DNA of 64,000 nt from Owenia fusiformis (lineage: Eukaryota; Annelida; Polychaeta; Sabellida; Oweniidae), in NCBI GenBank assembly GCA_903813345.2, contig CAIIXF020000005.1, positions 35,033,375-35,097,374 of the forward strand, read 5' to 3'. The first letter of the stretch is position 1; every line of letters begins with the position of its first letter. Positions 45,799 through 55,290 of this stretch are shown in pieces. A model generated the notes under the pieces. The model was not told the DNA's origin, did no database searches, and saw only the letters and a list, made by a program, of their open reading frames with translations. A program made the position numbers and the translations under genes.

Positions 45799-47883
45799 TC
45801 AAAATAACTTCAATGCTAAAGTTATACCGTGAAATTTGCTACCTAGAACAGAATCTTTCTGTGAACCTTCTATATATACATTTGTCCCCATAGGAATCTC
45901 AATCACCTGTGTGATAAATTCTCGGTACCTGATACCGTTATGCAACAATGGCCAATATGCCGCGCTGTTCCACTTCGGAACAATTAATGTACTTCTTGCC
46001 CTCTGAAAACATGCATATTTCACTGCTTTGCAAACCAATTTTATTGGTGGTACTAGCCAGTTATTTTCGTCTTTCCAACTCGCAGAAAATGCATCTACTG
46101 CCTCTGTACCTGGGCACCAATATTCTGAGTTGAATCGGTTTACCTGATTGTTTTTGCTAGAAGCAAACCTGTCTACTGTATGCTTACCCCATAGCTGGTC
46201 CAGCCATGTAAATACCCATTTGGCAATTTTCCAATCTTCTGTCTCAACTATGCGACTTATTTCATCGGCTATGACATTATTCTCTCTTGGAATCCACTGA
46301 ACTGACAACCTGACGTTGAACTGCTTACATAGCATAAAGATAGTTAATGCTAAATACTGTAAATCTAGTTTCATGCTACCTTTTCTGATGATATTTACAA
46401 TGTTCTGATTATCTGTCGACCACATGACTCTTTGATTTTGGATTCTATGTTTCAAAGATTGTATTACTACCTGTACTCCTTTGAGTTCTCTCCAGGTTGA
46501 GCTGTTTGTTTTCTCAGAATCGGAAAATGTATAATGAGCTTTTTCTGTCTCATATTCTACGACGTACCCACCACAGGCGTTCCCAGATGCGTCTGAATAA
46601 ACTAATATAGTGCATACTTGTGATTGTTCTATTTTCTCACCTTTCATGTGTGGCAAATTGTCTCTCCAGAACAGTATTTCTTGCCTGGCACCTACAGATA
46701 GGTCTATTCTTACATCCCAGCCTGACCTGCTGGCCACGACAATTTGTAAATGTTTTGTCATAAGATAACAAATATTACCTATTGCAGGTTGCAAAGAAAC
46801 AATCTTACCTACAACCCTTGCTACCTCTCTTGCTGTAGTATTCTGTCTATTGCTACACAGCGCATGTACATCCTGCATTATTTTGAGACGTTTGGTTTCA
46901 GGAATAGATATAGTGAACTGTTTCAAATCAATCTGAAAACCTAACCATTTGATATTTTGAGTTGGTTCCCATATTGACTTTTCGTCATTTGGTATAAAAC
47001 CACTTGATATCAAATCTGACCTTACTTGATGCGACTGATCCACCGCTTCTTCAAGTGTTTGACACACACAAAGGGCATCATCGAGGAATGCTACTATACT
47101 CATACCTTTGCTCCTCCATCTTGTGACAAGAGGCTTCACAATCTTTGTAAATACAAGACCTCCTGTTGATATACCAAACGGTAACACTGTAAACATATAA
47201 TACTTGTATTTCGTATTCTCACCTACTTGCCACTTGAACCCTAGATATTTCTGATGTACCTGTGCAATAGATATATGATGGTATCCACTTTTAATATCAA
47301 ATGAAAACATATAAGCATCTTTCTTGAAATACTCTCTAGCTACCTTAAGGTCTTCGAACTTAACCTTGTCTCTTATAATATAGGGATTGACGTGTCTAAG
47401 GTCTAGTACTAACCTTCGCTTACCCGCTGAACTCTCTGCGACCGTCAGTGGATTGACAACATGAGGTGGAAATTCTGTTTCTACAATTTTTCCATCACAT
47501 AGCAATTCTTGAATAGCATCTGTTACAAAATCTGAATTTCTAATAGCAGAAGCATTATTTTTGAGTTCTGCTTTGTCTGGTTCTGATAAAAAGGGAATAA
47601 CATAACCTTTTGAAATAATGCTTTTTACATAACTATGCGCATTGATTTCTTGTGACCAAAATTCGATGTGTCTTTTCAAACTGTCTTTAACATGTTTTGA
47701 CTCTGGAGCAATAACAAAATCTGAAAACGTACCCTTCTTACTGCTTTCCTTGGCTAGTGTTCTGCTGTTTTTCCATGTATGTGGAATAACACTCGTAGGC
47801 CCAGTGACCTTTGCCTCCGCAGGCACGGCAGATATCGTTCTCTCGTGAACGCCCACTCCTTTGGTTTTGCTGACCATTGCCAC
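45799..47883 (-). CDS. DIRS reverse transcriptase-RNase H
   Basis: 694 residues. RT blocks include RRLVLDLRHVNPY, FSFDIKSGYHH, LPFGISTGG and the catalytic FLDD (VAFLDDAL, about residue 272), the DIRS form of YxDD. RNase H follows with YSDASGN (about 434), TWRELKGV, STDNQN and NVIADEISR. The C-terminal region (DRFASSKNNQ..., LVPPIKLV) is typical of DIRS-group proteins. The first ~50 residues overlap the gag-like ORF in another frame, so the real start may be internal or reached by frameshift. The stop at 45799 may be bypassed by splicing to the recombinase. Confidence 0.92.
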   Translation of the reverse strand: MAMVSKTKGVGVHERTISAVPAEAKVTGPTSVIPHTWKNSRTLAKESSKKGTFSDFVIAPESKHVKDSLKRHIEFWSQEINAHSYVKSIISKGYVIPFLSEPDKAELKNNASAIRNSDFVTDAIQELLCDGKIVETEFPPHVVNPLTVAESSAGKRRLVLDLRHVNPYIIRDKVKFEDLKVAREYFKKDAYMFSFDIKSGYHHISIAQVHQKYLGFKWQVGENTKYKYYMFTVLPFGISTGGLVFTKIVKPLVTRWRSKGMSIVAFLDDALCVCQTLEEAVDQSHQVRSDLISSGFIPNDEKSIWEPTQNIKWLGFQIDLKQFTISIPETKRLKIMQDVHALCSNRQNTTAREVARVVGKIVSLQPAIGNICYLMTKHLQIVVASRSGWDVRIDLSVGARQEILFWRDNLPHMKGEKIEQSQVCTILVYSDASGNACGGYVVEYETEKAHYTFSDSEKTNSSTWRELKGVQVVIQSLKHRIQNQRVMWSTDNQNIVNIIRKGSMKLDLQYLALTIFMLCKQFNVRLSVQWIPRENNVIADEISRIVETEDWKIAKWVFTWLDQLWGKHTVDRFASSKNNQVNRFNSEYWCPGTEAVDAFSASWKDENNWLVPPIKLVCKAVKYACFQRARSTLIVPKWNSAAYWPLLHNGIRYREFITQVIEIPMGTNVYIEGSQKDSVLGSKFHGITLALKLF

Positions 47884-48400
47884 TGGTTTTGCTGTATTTG
47901 GCTTGCTGACCGCTGCTGGTGCCTTCTTCTGGTTGTCTTGAGTCGGTGCTGCCTCTGAAACTTGACCTTTTTTGGTTTAATCTATTTCTACGTTTTTTGG
48001 AAACATTTCTAAATGAAATTGATTGAGCCCTTCTAATCTTTTTATCATCATCGCTATCACTTGCGATGGCTTTCTTTTCATACTCTTCTACGGCTGCCCA
48101 GCCTGTTTCGCTATCATCGGCGATTTTAATTAGCTTGTTTCTATGATCTATAGCTGACATACCTGATGTTAGTGTTGCCATTGCTTCTTCTGGCGAGTTG
48201 TTGCTAATCTGCTCCATGGCCGTTGATATAGAATCTTTCACGCCCATGTTATGCTCATACTGTACACGATGCGCCTTGTGTTTGAACGAATGTTCGTCAC
48301 TTTTGAGCTTCTTCACAAACGATTTGTTTTCCGCCGTCAATTCTCTTTTGAGATTGTCCATTTTTCTATCCAATAATTGTTCTAACTGTTGCATATCCAT
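47738..48400 (-). CDS. DIRS gag-like protein with CCHC zinc knuckle
   Basis: 220 residues from ATG 48400. The N-terminal 40 residues are charged and coiled-coil-like (LEQLLDRKMDNLKRELTAE). The middle is Ser/Arg/Lys/Gln-rich, and a single CRACGGKGHWAYEC knuckle (CX2CX4HX4C) lies near the C-terminus. This is the expected first ORF of the element, with a nucleic-acid-binding role. It overlaps the RT ORF by about 146 bases in a +1-shifted frame. Confidence 0.85.
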   Translation of the reverse strand: MDMQQLEQLLDRKMDNLKRELTAENKSFVKKLKSDEHSFKHKAHRVQYEHNMGVKDSISTAMEQISNNSPEEAMATLTSGMSAIDHRNKLIKIADDSETGWAAVEEYEKKAIASDSDDDKKIRRAQSISFRNVSKKRRNRLNQKRSSFRGSTDSRQPEEGTSSGQQAKYSKTSGNGQQNQRSGRSRENDICRACGGKGHWAYECYSTYMEKQQNTSQGKQ

Positions 48401-48430
48401 ATTTGATAGTGAATATTGTTAAAAACGTGT

Positions 48431-48636
48431 GAAATTTAGGTGTTACTCGTGTAGGCAAAAAGCCGAGAATGACTACCTTAGTTTCATACTACCCTTTGTT
48501 CAAAATACTACTTTTCTATTGGCTACTACTTTACACTCAGAATCTAACCTCGTTCTATTTCAGCAACTGCTAACAAAATGATCAGAAAATTATTTTCAAT
48601 CTCATTCATACTTCAAAACGATAGAAAATATAATTT
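48431..48636 (-). repeat. DIRS split direct repeat A1
   Basis: This 206-bp sequence matches A2 at 44370-44575 without a difference that I could find. As the 5' repeat it should hold the element's promoter. Confidence 0.92.
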
Positions 48637-48971
48637 TGCTTGGACAGATTGCTACCTACAACCAATGACATCATCAATCTTACCCAATAATGTCGTATCT
48701 TCTTTCAAGTACCGAAGGTACGAAGGGACTATTCGAAGCGTCTTGATTTTTGATTGGCTCCCAGAATCGAAAGCCGATATTTTCTAACAATGAAGACGTC
48801 GAAATCTCATTATTTTCTGACATTATAACTGACATTATATTCATATATTCATTCAGAATAAACAGTCTAAAAGATTCGAACCAATATCTCAATTATTTCT
48901 TATGAGTTTTGGAACTTTTCGTTTCGAAATAAGACCAAAATTCAAGATTTAAATGTTGAAGTGAACAAAAG
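48637..48971. other. Spacer between the DIRS and gypsy elements
   Basis: Non-coding, with no repeat recognised elsewhere in the window. Confidence 0.45.
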
Positions 48972-49241
48972 TGTTCTGTTATAATATGACGACAATAACA
49001 ATGTTTTATGTTGATTTTTATGTCTATATTATACTTTGAAATATTTTACACATGTACATCAAGATGGCTGACTTTCTAAGTAAAGATGGCGCTCGTGCAT
49101 ACAGTATGTCACGAAATAAACACAAGTATAGTATCACGAAATAACACAATCAAATATGATCAATCAGATAATACAACATCTCCCTTTGGACATAAAAATC
49201 AACATAAAACATTGTTATTGTCGTCATATTATAACAGAACA
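48972..49241 (+). repeat. 5' LTR of a Ty3/gypsy element with 53-bp internal inverted repeats
   Basis: The 270-bp segment starts TGTTCTGTTATAATATGACG and ends CGTCATATTATAACAGAACA. The 53-base ends (48972-49024, 49189-49241) are perfect reverse complements, far longer than the usual few-base TG...CA inverted ends. Immediately after it TGGTGTCAGATA resembles an initiator-Met tRNA primer-binding site, supporting LTR identity. A matching 3' LTR is not in the window. Confidence 0.7.
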
Positions 49242-49255
49242 TGGTGTCAGATATA
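49242..49255 (+). other. Putative primer-binding site of the gypsy element
   Basis: TGGTGTCAGATATA directly follows the CA end of the LTR and resembles the TGGTATCAGA sites that pair with initiator-Met tRNA. Supported by position and a short match only. Confidence 0.5.
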
Positions 49256-49491
49256 TATTTCTACACTGAGGACAGTTCAAACTGCGTAAAAATCGACAGT
49301 GGGAGCCGATGTTGATGGATTATTGTGGATATTTTGAAAACCAGGTGACATTTTTCCTCGGAAAATAAGTTATATTTTCGAAAATATCATATCTCAACAT
49401 ACTAGAACTTACTAGACAGTACTCCTGTATATATATGTGCATATTATAATATTCAACAATATATGATATATGTGAACTGTACCAAATCAAT

Positions 49492-51969
49492 ATGGCAAAT
49501 CTTCTTGTTCAGCCTCCTGAGCCATTGGACTCCTCAAAGCCAGAGTTATGGACAAAATGGATAAGGCGATTTGAGCGGTATATGATAGCTTCAAACTTAA
49601 ATGAGTCTGGAGATAAAACTCAAATTAACAGTTTAATTTACCATATGGGAGAATTCGCTGAGGATATCTTCCAGAGTTTTACTTTTACCGCAGCTGATGA
49701 AGACAGTGAAAACTATAAGTGCGTCAAAGCAAAATTTCAAGAATACTTCATTGTTCGACGTAATGTTATATTCGAACGTGCTACATTTAACAGAAGAATT
49801 CAAGAAGACGGTGAGTCCGTTGATAATTTCATTACTGATTTGTATTCCTTGTCGGAGCATTGCGACTTTGACGCTCCTGTTGTGGGAGAAACTCGTCGTG
49901 AACAATTCATCAGAGACCGTATTGTGGTCGGTATATCAGATGCTCGATTGTCAGAAAAACTGCAACTCGACTCAAAGTTAACACTAAAATCTGCAATGGA
50001 CGCTGTGAAATCCAAGGCAGCTGTTCATAAGCAACAAGAACAGTTAAGAATCCCTACTAGCCAGTCTGCGATTCAGGAAGTCTCCAATTCGAAAGGCGGT
50101 TTTAAGGGCAATAGGAATCGTTCACATAAGAAGAGGAGATCAGGACAAGACAAATCACCAGCTAATGCTACAAATTCTAAGTGTACCAGATGCGGTGGAA
50201 CGCCACATATTAAAGCTAAATGCAAAGCCAAAAATTCACAATGTGGGAAATGTTCCCGATATGGCCACTGGGCTAAATATTGCCTATCTAAAGTCGATAA
50301 CGTTGATCATGTTACAGCGTCTAGAGATCTTGATCATGCCTTTATAGGGTTGTTGACTTCCAACAAACCTCAGTGTGATGAATTTGATACTTTGTTGATG
50401 TTAAATCAAAAGCATGTGCAGTTCAAGCTAGACACTGGAGCAGATGTTTCAGTTATCACACCCGAAATTTACAATACTGTTAAATCATCATGTTCAAAGA
50501 TTCAAAAACCAAGTAAAATCTTGTATGGTGCTGGTAAACATGTATTGAAATGTACTGGCATGGTTAGTGCCAGTGTGTCAGCTGGTAATAAATCTTGCAA
50601 GCAGGATTTTTACATAGTAAAGGGCTTACAAAAATGCCTATTGGGTAAACCTGCCATAAGATCTTTAGGTCTTCTATCTGTGAATGCCAATTGTAACTTG
50701 AAATCTAATCACAGTCACATTGAACAAATTTCAAACTCAGAGAGTAGTGATATATACTCTAAACATGCAGAGCTTTTCACAGGCTTAGGAAGACTTGAAA
50801 AATCTTATGAAATAAAACTCAAATCTGATGCTCAGCCTTTCGCTCTAACCACTACGCGCAATGTAGCTTTACCATTATTGCCTAAAGTTAAGGCTGAACT
50901 TGAAAAACTTGAAAGTTTGGGGGTCGTCTCAAAAATTGATGAACCTACAGAATGGTGCGCTCCCTTAGTGGTTGTAGTCAAAGACGAGCATAATGTTAGA
51001 TTGTGTGTTGATTTTACCAAACTCAATGAAGCTGTATGTGTTGAAAAGTATACACTTCCAAGTGTAGATGTCACCTTGGGTCAGCTGGCAGGGGGGCAGG
51101 TATTTACAAAGCTAGACTGCAATTCTGGATTTTATCAAGTACCCTTAGATCCCAAGTCCCGTCATTTGACCACATTTATCACTCCATTTGGGCGGTATTA
51201 TTTCAACAGAGTTCCTTTTGGGATAAATTCAGCTCCTGAACATTTTCAGCGAAGAATGAATGAAATTTTAGCTGGAATGTCAAATGTTGTTTGTCAAATG
51301 GACGATATTCTTGTCTTTGGTAAGGATACTGCTGAGCATGACAAGGTACTTGAAAGTGTCCTTGTGAAACTCAAAAATGCCGGTGTGACGCTCAACAAAA
51401 AGAAATGTGAGTTTAGGAAAACCACTATCAAATATCTGGGTCATATAATCAATGGGAATTCAATTTCCGCTGATCCTGATAAAGTGCGTGCAATCATTGA
51501 AATGCCGAGTCCGACAGATGTTTCGGGAGTTCGTAGATTTTTGGGGATAATCAATCAACTCGGGAAATTTTCACCAAATCTGGCTGAAAAATCTCAACCA
51601 ATTCGCGAACTTCTTAAAAAAGACCGTGCGTTTTTGTGGGACATTGCACAGCAAAATGCTTTTGAAAGTATGAAAGCTGAAATCAGTAAACTACCGGTTT
51701 TGAAAATTTATGATTATAATCATGAAACCAGAGTTTCGGCTGATGCTTCAAAATTTGGGCTGGGAGCTTCACTGGAGCAACGTCCTCCAAAGGGAGAATG
51801 GCAGCCGGTAGCTTTCGCATCGTGTTCTATGTCAGAAACTGAAATGAGATATGCACAAATAGAGAAAGAGGCTCTTGCGATTACATGGGCTTGCGAGAAA
51901 TTCGCGACATTTCTCATTGGTCTCAAGTTTCACATTCATAAGACGGCTGTTTTAATTCAAATTTTGTAA
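49492..51969 (+). CDS. Ty3/gypsy gag-protease-reverse transcriptase polyprotein, 3'-truncated
   Basis: 825 residues without an internal stop. Gag occupies about 1-220. Two CCHC knuckles follow (CTRCGGTPHIKAKC, CGKCSRYGHWAKYC; about 231-270), then an aspartic protease with LDTGADVSVIT (about 312), and RT with FTKLDCNSGFYQVPL, TPFGRYYFNRVPFGI and catalytic QMDD (about 602). RNase H begins at SADASKFGLGAS (about 748) but breaks off after FATFLIGLKFHIHKT. The last residues (AVLIQIL) belong to unrelated DNA. The rest of RNase H, integrase and the 3' LTR are missing. There is no envelope gene. gag and pol share one frame. Confidence 0.93.
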   Translation: MANLLVQPPEPLDSSKPELWTKWIRRFERYMIASNLNESGDKTQINSLIYHMGEFAEDIFQSFTFTAADEDSENYKCVKAKFQEYFIVRRNVIFERATFNRRIQEDGESVDNFITDLYSLSEHCDFDAPVVGETRREQFIRDRIVVGISDARLSEKLQLDSKLTLKSAMDAVKSKAAVHKQQEQLRIPTSQSAIQEVSNSKGGFKGNRNRSHKKRRSGQDKSPANATNSKCTRCGGTPHIKAKCKAKNSQCGKCSRYGHWAKYCLSKVDNVDHVTASRDLDHAFIGLLTSNKPQCDEFDTLLMLNQKHVQFKLDTGADVSVITPEIYNTVKSSCSKIQKPSKILYGAGKHVLKCTGMVSASVSAGNKSCKQDFYIVKGLQKCLLGKPAIRSLGLLSVNANCNLKSNHSHIEQISNSESSDIYSKHAELFTGLGRLEKSYEIKLKSDAQPFALTTTRNVALPLLPKVKAELEKLESLGVVSKIDEPTEWCAPLVVVVKDEHNVRLCVDFTKLNEAVCVEKYTLPSVDVTLGQLAGGQVFTKLDCNSGFYQVPLDPKSRHLTTFITPFGRYYFNRVPFGINSAPEHFQRRMNEILAGMSNVVCQMDDILVFGKDTAEHDKVLESVLVKLKNAGVTLNKKKCEFRKTTIKYLGHIINGNSISADPDKVRAIIEMPSPTDVSGVRRFLGIINQLGKFSPNLAEKSQPIRELLKKDRAFLWDIAQQNAFESMKAEISKLPVLKIYDYNHETRVSADASKFGLGASLEQRPPKGEWQPVAFASCSMSETEMRYAQIEKEALAITWACEKFATFLIGLKFHIHKTAVLIQIL

Positions 51970-52032
51970 TCACGACATGCCCATATATGACAAAAATATC
52001 GATGTGGCACTCTTGGAGCCAATCCATCTTGG

Positions 52033-52064
52033 TTATGGTTGCCAAACTTTTGGAGGGGAGTGTA
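52033..52064 (+). repeat. Isolated TACACTCCCC-family terminus at the gypsy truncation
   Basis: GGTTGCCAAACTTTTGGAGG followed by GGAGTGTA is the right end of the Tc1/mariner-like MITE family. It lies about 100 bp after gypsy homology stops, implicating that element in the truncation. Confidence 0.65.
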
Positions 52065-52617
52065 TATTTTCATTTCTTTTCATTTAGTTGATTTAGCACT
52101 TATTTATTTCTATTTTACAACTCAAATGTCGGATTAATGAGGTAATCTTTCTTTTTATAGGCACGCATTGATAACAAATAAACATCTCACCGTCATTAGG
52201 ATTTTAAATTATTTACAATTTACCTAGCGAGAAAAACAGATGTTGTTGAAGCCACCTTGACTTATCTTGTATATATCATACCATTTTAGATGATGCATCT
52301 TGTTTATTGTATCTATTTTTAAAGTGCTCTTTGGAGCGTAAACATATATTTATAATTCATAGTCTTAACAGGTGTTTTTCATTAATGATTTCAAAGTGAA
52401 GCTTTTTCTGGAATTCTACCACATTCTCAGATACATGTAGCAAGACCCTCCCATTCTTCATTCAATCTAATTCCCCAAGATCGGGAGGCATCGCAGGCCC
52501 AGTCGCAATCCAACTCTATCCCAATAAGGTATTGAATGAGTTCGAATGCACTCATGGATAACCTTCTATGTATGCGTAACGACTTGGGCGCCCTCTAGGA
52601 GTGCGCAATTGTAGATA
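52065..52617. other. Intergenic, no gene recognised
   Basis: AT-rich, no supported ORF or repeat. Confidence 0.45.
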
Positions 52618-53271
52618 TACAAGGGCCGATCAAAATGTTTCTTACCGTTGGCCTTCAATTTTATAATAAGAGGAGTTGGAAGCTCAAACTTTAACATAAG
52701 ACAGGATAGTTAGTTCGCTTGAAACTGTACGAGTTTCATATAAATTGGTTTATTGATAGTGACACAGAGTCAATTCATATTTTCAATGACAAAGTTAGGT
52801 GGAGCAGCGTTATATATAAAATATCTGCTGAGTTGTGGTTCTGGAAATTTACCGACATCGTTTAAAACCTCTCATACGATTGCCTTAAACATGTGTTTTT
52901 GGATCTAGTGGACAGATATAGGAAGTGCATTGCAACTGGGGTTGAATATTTTGAATGAGTATGAATATTAGCAGAAAAAATAATTAAACATAATTAAACT
53001 ACAGTCTGTTGACAGATGACACTACTTAGCGTTAGAAATTTCCAAAACTGCAGCTTAGTTCAATTTTTTATTAAAAAAACGCTGCTCCACCTAATTCAAT
53101 CATCGAAAATATGAATTGACTCTGTGTCACTATCAATAAACCAATTGATATGAAACTCGTAAAGTTTCAAGCAAACTAACTATCCTGTCTCATGTTAAAG
53201 TTTGAGCTTCCAACTCCTCTTATTATAAAATCTAGAGCCAATGGTAAGAAACTTTTTGATCGGCCCTTGTA
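52618..53271. mobile_element. 654-bp foldback element, ~195-bp arms, TACAAGGGCCGATC ends
   Basis: It begins TACAAGGGCCGATCAAAATG and ends CTTTTTGATCGGCCCTTGTA. Inverted similarity runs about 195 bp inward to AGGTGGAGCAGCGTT / AACGCTGCTCCACCT. The outer TA fits a Tc1/mariner-type target. A lone terminus of the same family (GGATCGGCCCTTGTATA) lies at 57217-57238. Confidence 0.87.
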
Positions 53272-53985
53272 GTGACATATGATGAGGACTAAACTAGGAT
53301 CCCTCTTATACAAATAAAACACGTTTGGGTGTGTTTCTTGTAAAGTAGTACAAATCAGTGAAATCAGTGAAAGGCTAGGATTTTGTGGGAAAACATAGTT
53401 TTGAAAATAACATGCTTTTATCACTATTAATTCTTTGTAAAATTCTTTCCAGACGAAATAATGAAATTCATAGATAAAAATGGAAATAATATTGCTATAA
53501 GCTTTAAGAAATTAGTGTAATGTATTGGTAAATTTGCTTGAAGCAAATTATGAATACGATGCACTCCCATAATCAACGGGTACATGCGTCTCAAAAAAGG
53601 TTTGGTACTGAGCGAATTAATTATAAGTTCCACATTTTCAGACTATATTTCTCCCACATCGTATACAAATCGGTCGTCAGGTGCGAGCGAAGCGAACATC
53701 CCGCATGGTCATGTAGGCAGATTACGTAAGAAACGTCATTAAGCTTAGGTTCAGTAATCAAAGCGAACTTAAGGTATTGAGACAATTGATCATGACAAAC
53801 GCATGCACAATTCTTAGCAGAAAAGAAGCGTAAAATAGCAATATTATCAATAATCATGCATTTCTTACGATCCGGTGATTTACTTGAAAAAAAGATTTGA
53901 GGCTTCTACTCAGCTATGAAAATAATTACAGATTTAAGATGCAGATCTCCGATTATGTACAAATATCGATATTCACGGTGACCAA

Positions 53986-55290
53986 GTGTTCACAGTGGAG
54001 ATTGTCCCGGACGTGTTTTTCAAACGATTTAGACGTGTTTTTGGAAATCTTGAGAGGTAGGTTGAAAAATTTGGTTATGTGTTACACATATTTTTGCCTG
54101 AAAATCACTAGCCTGCCATCAATTAACACATTGATTCATTAGGACAAAACTCACAATTTGTGCGAAAATCACAAATTAAAAAAGCTTAAATAAGTAGCAA
54201 TTGATCGAATACGTTTTTTTGGAATTAAACTTTTTCGAATGTTTTTTTATCATAGTATATTGATTATCATTTTTACTTTTACTTTTATATTTACATTTAC
54301 AATATAATTCACACACATAAAGACACAATTTTTGGTACTTGTAATAGTCGACAGAATTACCTCGTTATTACCGAAACATAAAAACATAATAAATTGGACA
54401 TGTTTGTACAACATAACCATAGCATACAGGTACATAGAATGGTGAAAATACATTTACGGTAATAAAACACAAGTGAGTACAGTTCAGTTTTTTGTTAAAA
54501 ATGTGTCTCTAATTTGTTAAGAATAGAATTTCATTTTCTAGTAAAGATTGGCGTAGTCTATTTTCTGTTGATATTCTTCATTCGTTTTTTATTTTGTTTC
54601 TTAAGATATTTTTAATGTATTTTTAAAACCGTTGATGTTGATAATCGAATTACCCACTTTGGAAGAGTGAATGTATTTTTTGCGTAAAGTAGGAGTCTTA
54701 AAGTAGGCAATAGTTTAGTACAGATTTTTTGTCATTTTCTTGATTATTTGTCACGCCTAGTAATATATCCCTATTGTTTAATTGAATGTTATTGAAAAAA
54801 ATTGACATGTCATTCCAGAAATTCACTACTGTTGGGCAATCGATGTAGAAATAAAGGGTATCGTCAACTATTTGGACGTGTCCAAAAATATCCCTTGTCC
54901 ATCGTTAACTCCACTTTCTACATTTACAGTCATTTATGGCAATTTTAAGATAAAGATAAAAATAAAAACACGATCTTTAGAGTAGTGAATATTATTCCAC
55001 GTTGTTGAATGGATAGTCTGTTTAAACTTAAATAAATAACACTAAAATACATATACATATTTCTGGCATTTTGGTATATAATTGCGAGTTCTATGAAGTA
55101 TGATGGAATGATCGCCAAAATAGATACGTGTGTATGAAGAAAAAGATCTTAGGTAGAAGTCAAGTAATGATAGTTTGTAAAATATAGAATATGCTTACCT
55201 TTTTGCTCCATTCTAACGAATGTCGTATTCTATGTTCTTACAAAACACGTCTAAATCGTTTGAAAAACACGTCCGGAACAATTTCCATTG
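53986..55290. mobile_element. TIR element with ~58-bp ends enclosing LINE debris
   Basis: CCGGACGTGTTTTTCAAACG (within 53986-54043) and its reverse complement (within 55236-55290) are inverted over about 55-60 bp. The interior contains a decayed minus-strand LINE fragment. No target duplication is seen. Confidence 0.6.
54480..54960 (-). pseudogene. Decayed LINE ORF2 C-terminus (L1/Tx1-like)
   Basis: Reading the minus strand gives DDTLYFYIDCPTVVNFWNDM, then NNRDILLGVTNN and NYCLL in broken frames. This is the pattern seen at the C-terminus of L1/Tx1-type LINE proteins (cysteine cluster, FYxDCPxVxxFW, ILLG). It contains several stops and frameshifts and is not functional. Confidence 0.55.

Larger units (their letters stand above)
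43664..48636 (-). mobile_element. DIRS-order retrotransposon, PAT/Ngaro layout (4,973 bp)
   Basis: On the minus strand the order is A1 (48636-48431), gag-like ORF, RT/RNase H, tyrosine recombinase, B1 (44651-44574), A2 (44575-44370), a spacer, B2 (43741-43664). A1 and A2 are 206 bp each and look identical. B1 and B2 are 78 bp each and also look identical. Split direct repeats A1...B1A2...B2 plus a tyrosine recombinase, without integrase, protease or LTRs, define this group. ORFs are unbroken, so it is very recent and may be active. No target duplication is expected. Confidence 0.93.

Noticed and set aside
49242-51969. Gypsy element as an endogenous retrovirus
   Set aside because: No envelope gene is visible and the element is truncated in RNase H. 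Domain order fits an ordinary Ty3/gypsy retrotransposon.
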